Both the position numbers and the translations under genes were made by a program. This document shows, piece after piece, positions 1 through 5,298 of a stretch of DNA of 5,298 bases. The notes under the pieces are model-generated. The model worked only from the letters and a program-made list of their open reading frames with translations. It was not told where the DNA came from and searched no databases. This stretch comes from Anaerotignum sp. (GTDB lineage Bacteria > Bacillota > Clostridia > Lachnospirales > Anaerotignaceae). The first letter of the stretch is position 1. Each line of letters begins with the position of its first letter. The DNA lies in NCBI GenBank assembly GCA_017442465.1, contig JAFRZQ010000286.1:1-5298 (forward strand), read 5' to 3'.

Positions 1-2177
1 AGGGCGCAAGTACAATTACGCAGCAGGTCATTAAAAATGAGGTGCTGACCAATGAAAAAAGTCTGACCAGAAAAATTAAGGAACAGTATCTGGCAGTATC
101 CCTGGAAAATGCACTGGAAGATCAGTTGGGATCTAAAGAAGAAACAAAAAAATATGTTCTGGAGCTGTATCTGAATACGATTGCTCTGCATCATGGTCTC
201 CATGGGGTTGAGGCTGCATCTCAGTATTATTTCGGCAAACATGCCAGTGAGCTGACTCTGGCGGAATCTGCAATGATCGCGGGTATCACGAAGCATCCCA
301 GTAAATATGCACCCGATGCCAATGAAGAAGAAAGCCGTAAACGTCAGTTGACGGTTCTTTCCAAAATGCTGGAATTGGATATGATCACACAGGAACAGCA
401 TGATGCCGCAGTGGCAGAAGATATCTTCGGTCATCTGGTTTGCGAACAGAGGGAAGAAGAACAGGGCAATGCAAAGCATAACTGGTTTGTAGATGCGGCT
501 GTACAGCAGATCAAAAAAGATCTGGTAGAACAGAAAAAAATGTCTGAAGCACAGGCTTCTAACCTGATTTATAACGGCGGTCTGCAGATCCATACAACTA
601 TGAACACCCATATGCAGAAGACTGCAGAAGCAGCCTTCCTGAATGATGATAATTTCCCTGCAGGGGATGGATCTCTGGATGTCACATATCTGATCTCTGT
701 TCTGGATACAGAAATGGATCCCAATGATCCTAAGAGTCAGGCACATTATGAAAAGAAAGCAACTGTTTATAGCCAGGAAGAAGCAGATGCCTTTGTAGAA
801 GGCGTGAAGGAAGAACTACTGGATGAAACACATACACTGGTTCTGGATAAACTGACGGTTTCCAGATCTCTGCAGGCGTCTATGGTCATCATGGATCAGT
901 ATACCGGTGAGATCAAAGCAATGGTTGGCGGCCGCGGCCAGAAACCCGGCGATGCTGTATTTAACCGTGCAACACAGGCGCTGCGTCAGCAGGGCTCCAC
1001 TATGAAACCTCTGGCATCCTATGCACCTGCCATTGATACAGGTCTGATGATGCCCGGTTCTATCATTCAGGATGAAGAATACTCCATCGGCGGCTATTCT
1101 CCTAAAAACTGGGACGGCAAATATATTGGCCCTACAACAGTTCGTCAGGGTATCTGGCACTCTATGAACGTTCTGGCAGTAAAAACGTTTGTTGAAGTAG
1201 GGGCAGAAACATCCTACAAATATCTGATGGATTTTGGTTTTACAACCATTGATGAAAGAGATAAAGCGGCGACAACAGCACTGGGTGGTCTGACACAGGG
1301 CGTTTCCGTTCTGGAACAGACAGCAGCTTATGCTACTATCGCAAACGGCGGCGTATATAACGAACCTATTTATTACACAGTTGTATATGACCATGACGGC
1401 AATGTACTGCTGGATAATGAGGATCAGGAATCTCACAGAGTTCTGAAAGAAACAACAGCATATATGCTGACAGATATGATGCGTGATGTTATTAGCAGAG
1501 GTACCGGTGGTCAGGCTGGCATCAGCGGTATGAATGTGGCAGGTAAAACAGGTACAACAAATGATACCATTGACCTGACATTCTACGGATATACGCCTTA
1601 CTATACAGGCGGTATCTGGATGGGTTATGATACGCAGAAGGAAATCAAGAACGCCGGCAATGCCCATCTGCGGATCTGGAGAAGCGTTATGTCTGAGATC
1701 CACAGCGAACAGGGCCTTGCGAATAAGAACTTCAGCAGACCTGATGGTTTGACAACAGTAACTTATTGTTCTGCGACAGGTCTGGCACCTACAGAAATCT
1801 GTTCTCAGGATTACTACGGCAAAACAACACACAGCGATCTTGCAGCTACAGATTTTACTCTGGAAGGCACATGTGATCTGCATAAACCTTATGTGATTTG
1901 TAAAGAATCCGGCAAGATCGCAGCTCCCAATTGTCCTCCTGACTGTCTGATGGAAGTTGTTCTGGCGGTAGATGAAGCGAATAAGATCCTTGGCAAGCCT
2001 GAAGAGATCCCCGAAGGAAAAATGGAAATTTTTGTGGACCAGGCATGTGATATTCAGCATGTATTTGCATTCCCTCCCGTGGATGATCCCTCTGTGGTGA
2101 CCCCTCCTGACGGCGGATACGACGATATGATCCCTGATGATGAGAACTGGGATGATGAAGACTTTGGCATTCAGTGA
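1..2177 (+). CDS. Class A penicillin-binding protein (PBP1a-like), 5' end outside window
   Basis: This is a bifunctional peptidoglycan synthase: a GT51 glycosyltransferase polymerises lipid II outside the membrane and a transpeptidase cross-links the stem peptides. The frame is open from base 3, where GASTITQQ (3-26) matches the GT51 G-x-STITQQ motif. The GTG at 42 is therefore internal, and the true start, membrane anchor and first catalytic Glu motif lie upstream of the window. Further GT51 motifs are RKxxE (69-83) and LYLN...HG..GVEAAS.YYFGK (about 165-239). The transpeptidase domain (about 870-1700) has an intact active site: STMK with the nucleophilic Ser at 996-998, SMN at 1161-1169 and KTGT at 1545-1556. 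A helical acidic linker (about 660-870) separates the two domains. The C-terminal tail has seven Cys (1767-2048) and ends in an Asp/Glu/Pro-rich stretch. The visible part is 724 residues, closed by tandem TGA TAA stops. Assignment to class A PBP is near certain; the exact paralogue name is not. Confidence 0.96.
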   Translation, partial: GASTITQQVIKNEVLTNEKSLTRKIKEQYLAVSLENALEDQLGSKEETKKYVLELYLNTIALHHGLHGVEAASQYYFGKHASELTLAESAMIAGITKHPSKYAPDANEEESRKRQLTVLSKMLELDMITQEQHDAAVAEDIFGHLVCEQREEEQGNAKHNWFVDAAVQQIKKDLVEQKKMSEAQASNLIYNGGLQIHTTMNTHMQKTAEAAFLNDDNFPAGDGSLDVTYLISVLDTEMDPNDPKSQAHYEKKATVYSQEEADAFVEGVKEELLDETHTLVLDKLTVSRSLQASMVIMDQYTGEIKAMVGGRGQKPGDAVFNRATQALRQQGSTMKPLASYAPAIDTGLMMPGSIIQDEEYSIGGYSPKNWDGKYIGPTTVRQGIWHSMNVLAVKTFVEVGAETSYKYLMDFGFTTIDERDKAATTALGGLTQGVSVLEQTAAYATIANGGVYNEPIYYTVVYDHDGNVLLDNEDQESHRVLKETTAYMLTDMMRDVISRGTGGQAGISGMNVAGKTGTTNDTIDLTFYGYTPYYTGGIWMGYDTQKEIKNAGNAHLRIWRSVMSEIHSEQGLANKNFSRPDGLTTVTYCSATGLAPTEICSQDYYGKTTHSDLAATDFTLEGTCDLHKPYVICKESGKIAAPNCPPDCLMEVVLAVDEANKILGKPEEIPEGKMEIFVDQACDIQHVFAFPPVDDPSVVTPPDGGYDDMIPDDENWDDEDFGIQ

Positions 2178-2206
2178 TAAGATAGTTTTTTAAGGAGAAA
2201 AGAAAA

Positions 2207-2944
2207 ATGAGTGATGAAAAAATTTTAGCCACAATTGATGGTGCAAATATTACAGATGCAGATGTAGATGCATATATTAGAAATATGCCTCAGGAACAGC
2301 AGCAGTATGCGGCATATCCTCAGTTCAGAGAACATGTTCTGAAACAGATCCTGGCGTTCCATCTGTATGCAAAAATGGCTGCAGAGGAAAAAATGGATGA
2401 AACAGAAGAATTCAAGGCAATGATGGAAAAGGCAAGAAAAGAGATCCTTGCACAGACAGCCATCAACACTGTTCTGAAAGATATCACAGTGTCTGAAGAT
2501 GAAATGCAGGTATTCTATAAAGAACATCCTGATCACTTTGCAGAACCTGAATCTGCGCATGCAAAGCATATTCTGGTAGATACAGAAGAAAAAGCGCAGG
2601 AAATCATGGATTCTATCGCAAAAGGCGATGTGGCATTTGAAGATGCGGCAAAAGAGTTTTCTTCTTGTCCTTCCAATGCACAGGGCGGTGATCTGGGTGA
2701 ATTTGGCAGAGGTCAGATGGTTCCTGAATTTGATCAGGTTGCATTCGAAGCTGAGATCGGTAAGGTGGTAGGCCCTGTGAAAACACAGTTTGGCTATCAT
2801 ATTATCAAGGTGGAAGGAAGAAAAGAAGCTTCTGTAATGGCCTTTGATACAGTAAAAGACTATATCCAGGGCACACTGCTGCAGCAGAAACAGAATGAAG
2901 CGTATAATGCAAAATACAACGAACTGTATGCAAAATATATGTAA
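2207..2944 (+). CDS. Parvulin-type peptidyl-prolyl cis-trans isomerase, no signal peptide
   Basis: This 245-residue protein should catalyse cis-trans isomerisation of X-Pro bonds and act as a folding helper. Residues 1-105 form a charged, helical SurA/PrsA-like N-terminal region, and residues about 115-205 form the parvulin (rotamase) domain. Parvulin hallmarks by alignment from memory to human Pin1 are H121 in HAKHIL, C154 in FSSCPSNAQGGDLG (Pin1 C113), M171 and F175 in GQMVPEF, and H198 in FGYHIIKV (Pin1 H157). The basic phosphate-binding loop of Pin1 is not seen, so phospho-Ser/Thr specificity is unlikely. The N-terminus (MSDEKILATIDG) has no hydrophobic signal and no lipobox Cys, which points to a cytoplasmic protein, unlike the lipoprotein PrsA. 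AAGGAG at 2192-2197, nine bases before the ATG, supports this start. The gene lies 29 bases after the PBP stop with no terminator between, so cotranscription is likely. A strong terminator follows. Confidence 0.94.
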   Translation: MSDEKILATIDGANITDADVDAYIRNMPQEQQQYAAYPQFREHVLKQILAFHLYAKMAAEEKMDETEEFKAMMEKARKEILAQTAINTVLKDITVSEDEMQVFYKEHPDHFAEPESAHAKHILVDTEEKAQEIMDSIAKGDVAFEDAAKEFSSCPSNAQGGDLGEFGRGQMVPEFDQVAFEAEIGKVVGPVKTQFGYHIIKVEGRKEASVMAFDTVKDYIQGTLLQQKQNEAYNAKYNELYAKYM

Positions 2945-2956
2945 TATCCATAAAAA

Positions 2957-2986
2957 GGGCCTGTTCTGAAAAGAACAGGCTTTTTT
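2957..2986 (+). terminator. Intrinsic terminator of the PBP-parvulin operon
   Basis: GCCTGTTCT (2959-2967) pairs perfectly with AGAACAGGC (2972-2980) across a GAAA tetraloop and is followed by six T (2981-2986). Two G-U pairs (2957-2958 with 2981-2982) can extend the stem. It starts 12 bases after the parvulin stop codon. An A5 run at 2952-2956 gives a U-tract on the opposite strand, so the hairpin could also serve as a back-up for readthrough from the right-hand operon. Confidence 0.93.
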
Positions 2987-2990
2987 ATGC

Positions 2991-3021
2991 AAAAAAATCC
3001 CCTCTGTTTTCACAGAGGGGA
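2991..3021 (-). terminator. Intrinsic terminator of the folC-small gene-TPR operon
   Basis: Read on the - strand, CCCCTCTGT (3020-3012) pairs with ACAGAGGGG (3007-2999) across a GAAA loop. One added T-A pair (3021 with 2998) brings the stem to ten pairs. Seven U follow (2997-2991). The hairpin begins five bases past the TAA of the TPR gene. On the + strand the hairpin is followed by A residues, so it works in one direction only. Confidence 0.92.
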
Positions 3022-3026
3022 AAAAG

Positions 3027-4427
3027 TTAATTTGCTTCATTCAGTTTCTGCAAAGCATTTTTTACATTGGTGAGCTGATTGGAATCGGGATATTCTTTTA
3101 CGATTTTGTTATACAGCTCTTTGGCTTTTACAGTATCATTGTCTTCTTCCGCGATCTTAGCAAGATAATACAGGGTATCATCCACAAAATTTTCATTGCT
3201 GGTATAATTCAAAGCAGTTTCCAGATATGTTTTTGCTTCTGTAAAGTTGTTGCTCAGGAACTGACTCTTGCCTTTAGTATAGTAAGAATCAGCAGCCTTG
3301 GGATAAGCAGTTGTCTTCACAGAATTGTATTTTGCCAGATCTTCTTCGCTGAAGCTTACAGTATCAATGGAATCCAGCGTTGTTACACAGGCTTCAAAAT
3401 TATTATCAGACATTTGTGCGACTGCTGTTGCCAACAGTTCCAGGTTAGCCTGTTTGTTTTCTTCGCTTCTTAGTAATTTATTTTCTGCCTGCAGTTTTTC
3501 CAGTTCTGTACGCATTGCCAAAACTTCTTCCGGTGTCATTTCTGTTTCGCCGGCATAGTTTTCGACAGCAATTTCCAGTTCTTTGATCTTGTTGTTTTTA
3601 TTCTCATTCAGCGCAGGAACGATCAGCACAAGGATCACGATCGCTGCTGCGGCAATGCCAGCAAGGAAAGCCATAAAATCGCGTTTTTCGAGAACACTGT
3701 TTGTTTTTTCTCTGCGTTTATAGCGGGGGATCGGTGGGTTACTGTCTGTTTTTTTCACGCTGACGGGAGCAGGTGTTTTTGCTTTATCTGCTTTCTTCAG
3801 GGGAGAAGGGGAAGCAGGCGTATTTCCAAGCAGCTTTGCATAATGAAGGGCAAGAGGGTTACGGATATCACGCTTCAGAACGATTTCATTAAAATGCTGT
3901 GCACGTTTCGCATTCTTGTCCTCAATGCAGCAAAGCGTCATCAGGTTATAGGCATCCAGAAAATCAGGATTATTATCAATAGATTTTTTCAGCTGGATCA
4001 CCGCCAGATCATCACTGCCTTGCTTCAGATAATGGATCGCCTGATTATACATACGGATGGCATCGTTACATTTTTCCATTTCACGGGCATTTTTCTGCAG
4101 ATAGTCGATATATCCAACTGCAGCATTGCCTTCGGCCTGCATGGAAGAACTGATGATCCAGTGCTTCAGGGCATCGCCAATACGACCCATTTCACAATAG
4201 ATCAGACCCAGCAGATTTCTTGCCGGTATATTATTTTTATCAAAAATAAGGCTTTGTTCCAGATTAGCTGCTGCGCCGGAAAGATCTCTTTCTTCTGCCA
4301 GTTTCAAAGCATCGTTGTAGAAACGGATGGATGCGCTGCGGGTTTTACGGAACACATAAACATCGACCCCGCAATCGGGACAATGGCAGCCCTCAAAAAA
4401 TTCAAATCCACAATTCGGGCACTTCAT
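3027..4427 (-). CDS. Zinc-ribbon, TPR, single-pass membrane protein with external coiled coil and TPRs
   Basis: I do not recognise a named family for this 466-residue protein; its function is unknown. Residues 3-19 form a zinc ribbon with two Cys pairs (C3/C6 and C16/C19; C14 is extra). Residues about 30-200 are helical TPR-like repeats, clearest at 34-66 and 123-156. Residues 204-250 are a Lys/Pro/Ala-rich linker ending in a basic cluster (RYKRREK, EKR). One hydrophobic helix spans about 251-271. Residues about 278-326 look like a coiled coil, and 379-450 hold two further TPRs. The basic side before the helix predicts the N-terminus inside and the C-terminus outside. This layout suits a scaffold linking a cytoplasmic partner to the cell wall, which is inference. 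The ATG is preceded by AAAGGAGA (4442-4435) at good spacing. The gene starts 18 bases after the small gene and is probably last in the operon. Proteins of this layout are usually annotated only as tetratricopeptide or zinc-ribbon proteins. Confidence 0.9.
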   Translation of the reverse strand: MKCPNCGFEFFEGCHCPDCGVDVYVFRKTRSASIRFYNDALKLAEERDLSGAAANLEQSLIFDKNNIPARNLLGLIYCEMGRIGDALKHWIISSSMQAEGNAAVGYIDYLQKNAREMEKCNDAIRMYNQAIHYLKQGSDDLAVIQLKKSIDNNPDFLDAYNLMTLCCIEDKNAKRAQHFNEIVLKRDIRNPLALHYAKLLGNTPASPSPLKKADKAKTPAPVSVKKTDSNPPIPRYKRREKTNSVLEKRDFMAFLAGIAAAAIVILVLIVPALNENKNNKIKELEIAVENYAGETEMTPEEVLAMRTELEKLQAENKLLRSEENKQANLELLATAVAQMSDNNFEACVTTLDSIDTVSFSEEDLAKYNSVKTTAYPKAADSYYTKGKSQFLSNNFTEAKTYLETALNYTSNENFVDDTLYYLAKIAEEDNDTVKAKELYNKIVKEYPDSNQLTNVKNALQKLNEAN

Positions 4428-4445
4428 GTCATTCTCTCCTTTAGA

Positions 4446-4595
4446 TCATTCTTGAGAAGTCTGTTTTTTGTCTTTGGCAATGTGCTGCAAAATATCCAGC
4501 AGATCCTGCATCTGGGAAGGCTGCAGTGCATCCTCTATCTGATCGATTTCCATAATAGGCTGATATCTGCTCAATTCGTCCTTAAAGTTAAACAC
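4446..4595 (-). CDS. Small 49-residue acidic helical protein, GTG start, function unknown
   Basis: This short gene sits between folC and the TPR gene on the same strand. It begins MFNFKDELSRYQPIMEID and ends KDKKQTSQE, followed by TGA at 4448-4446. The reading frame has an in-frame TGA two codons upstream (4601-4599), so GTG at 4595-4593 is the only start that fits the strong GGAGG at 4608-4604, eight bases away. The protein has no Cys, no signal peptide and no membrane segment. It looks like two short amphipathic helices: a charged first half (EIDQIEDAL), then QMQDLLDILQHIAK and a Lys-rich end. It lies 21 bases after the folC stop and 18 bases before the TPR start, so it is probably translated from the shared operon message. 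I cannot assign it to a family. It may be a small cytoplasmic adaptor for a neighbour, which is a guess. Coding status is well supported by its fit between two genes with its own ribosome binding site. Confidence 0.8.
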   Translation of the reverse strand: MFNFKDELSRYQPIMEIDQIEDALQPSQMQDLLDILQHIAKDKKQTSQE

Positions 4596-4603
4596 GGGTC
4601 ATT

Positions 4604-4608
4604 CCTCC
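4604..4608 (-). promoter_or_regulatory. Ribosome binding site that fixes the GTG start of the small gene
   Basis: GGAGG on the - strand (4608-4604) lies eight bases before GTG at 4595. An ATG at 4602-4600 is only one base from this site, too close for initiation, and would give just four codons (M T R V) before TAA. This favours the GTG start. Confidence 0.8.
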
Positions 4609-4616
4609 GTTTCAAA

Positions 4617-5298
4617 TTATCTGTGCGTAATATAAGTTCTCATGGCACCGATCATATATAAAGAGCCGCAGCAGAGGATGATACCATCTGCAGGTGTTGC
4701 CGAAAGTGCTTTTTCAAAAGCAGCGCCAATCTCTTTTTCCGTATAGACTGTGCCATTGTGGTTGGAAATGGAACGGGCCAGAGTAAATACATCCAGCTTT
4801 CGTTCGCTATGGGGTTCTGTCAGAACGACAGTATCTGCATGGGGGAGAATATACTCCGCCATTTTATTATATTCCTTGTCACCTAATACACCCAGGATCA
4901 AAGTGACTTTCTTATCATTGAAATATGTTCTGATGGAATCTGCCAGCTGGAATATACCATCTGCATTATGGGCACCATCCAGAAGAACGATAGGATCTTT
5001 GCCGCAGATTTCCATTCTGCCGGCCCAACGGGCATTTTTCAGGCCTGTTCTGATCGTTTCTTCCGAGATGGAAAGTCCCTGCTTCTGCAGTACAGTGCAG
5101 GCTTCCAGTACGGTGATGCAATTTTTGATCTGATAAGAACCAAGCAACGGTAAATATAGATCATCAAAACGTAAATTTTCCGTTTTTACAGAAAAAACAG
5201 TTCCTCCCATATCCTGAGAAGAAATATGTATTTCTGCATTCTTCGGACAAGAAAGAGGGGCATTTAGCTCCTGTGCTTTAGTCCACATAATATTATAT
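4617..5298 (-). CDS. folC: Folylpolyglutamate synthase / dihydrofolate synthase, C-terminal half (cut by window edge)
   Basis: FolC is a cytosolic ATP-dependent ligase of the Mur ligase superfamily. It adds glutamate to tetrahydrofolates and, in many bacteria, also to dihydropteroate. The frame stays open to the right edge (Y-N-I precede the Met at 5288), so that Met is internal and about half of a typical 420-440 residue protein is missing. Counting from Met 5288, recognisable family landmarks are LPLLGSYQIKN (46-56; many homologues have HQ where this has YQ), the segment ARWAGRMEI (86-94), LLDGAHNADG (102-111, bases about 4985-4956), LILGVLGDKEYNKM (130-143) and GSLYMIG near the C-terminus. 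These define the end of the central ATPase domain and the C-terminal Mur ligase domain that helps bind glutamate. The nucleotide-binding P-loop lies off the window. The gene is followed after 21 bases by the small gene and appears to be upstream in the same operon. No frameshift is seen. Confidence 0.95.
   Translation of the reverse strand, partial: YNIMWTKAQELNAPLSCPKNAEIHISSQDMGGTVFSVKTENLRFDDLYLPLLGSYQIKNCITVLEACTVLQKQGLSISEETIRTGLKNARWAGRMEICGKDPIVLLDGAHNADGIFQLADSIRTYFNDKKVTLILGVLGDKEYNKMAEYILPHADTVVLTEPHSERKLDVFTLARSISNHNGTVYTEKEIGAAFEKALSATPADGIILCCGSLYMIGAMRTYITHR

Noticed and set aside
42..44. GTG as the start of the PBP
   Set aside because: The frame is open upstream to the window edge and encodes the conserved GT51 STITQQ motif there, so the start must lie outside the window.
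816..2060. Long open frame on the - strand opposite the PBP (414 codons)
   Set aside because: It lies fully antisense to a PBP with intact catalytic motifs. Its translation is rich in Cys, Ile and Phe without any recognisable domain, which is typical of a shadow frame.
1855..2232. 125-codon - strand frame at the PBP 3' end
   Set aside because: It is antisense to the PBP tail and the start of the parvulin gene, and is low-complexity His/Ser/Gln-rich, consistent with a shadow.
2225..3040. Long open frame on the - strand opposite the parvulin gene (271 codons)
   Set aside because: It is antisense to a well-supported parvulin, crosses both terminators, and its product is a Cys/Phe/His-rich run with no domain logic.
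3843..4661. Open frame on the + strand (272 codons) across the TPR gene, small gene and folC end
   Set aside because: It runs antisense through three supported genes and shows no domain. It is also preceded by no clear ribosome binding site.
5286..5288. ATG as the start of folC
   Set aside because: The frame continues to the edge without a stop, and the N-terminal P-loop half of FolC is missing, so this Met is internal.
5050..5298. Tyr in place of His in the LLGSYQIKN segment of FolC as a sign of lost function
   Set aside because: I recall Tyr at this position in other clostridial FolC-like proteins, and all other visible landmarks are intact, so I do not treat it as a defect.

Overview
The window looks like ordinary chromosomal DNA from a low-to-mid GC member of the Bacillota, most likely class Clostridia. 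That rests on the strong AGGAG-type ribosome binding sites, the Gram-positive style class A penicillin-binding protein, the short-stem U-tract terminators and the overall protein flavour. A family-level placement (Lachnospiraceae or Oscillospiraceae-like) is only an impression. I see no mobile element, CRISPR array, tRNA or rRNA.

Layout: two gene groups converge on a short intergenic region at 2945-3026. On the + strand, bases 1-2177 hold most of a bifunctional class A penicillin-binding protein whose N-terminus lies off the left edge. After 29 bases comes a 245-residue parvulin-type peptidyl-prolyl isomerase (2207-2944), which ends at an intrinsic terminator. On the - strand, reading from the right edge, are the C-terminal half of folylpolyglutamate synthase FolC (4617-5298, cut by the window edge), a 49-codon GTG-started gene (4446-4595), and a 466-residue zinc-ribbon/TPR membrane protein (3027-4427). 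That group ends at its own terminator, which lies back to back with the first. The two small gaps in the - strand group (21 and 18 bases) and a Shine-Dalgarno site before each downstream gene suggest one operon.

Functionally, the left group concerns the cell wall: the PBP polymerises and cross-links peptidoglycan, and the parvulin is a folding helper that appears cytoplasmic because it has no signal peptide. The right group pairs a housekeeping folate enzyme with two proteins of unknown role. One of these has a cytoplasmic zinc ribbon and TPRs joined by a single membrane helix to an external coiled coil and TPRs, as expected of an envelope scaffold.

I found no clearly new multi-gene system. 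The best leads are the 49-residue small protein and its membrane-spanning TPR neighbour. Coding density is high, and no stretch over 300 bases lacks a gene.
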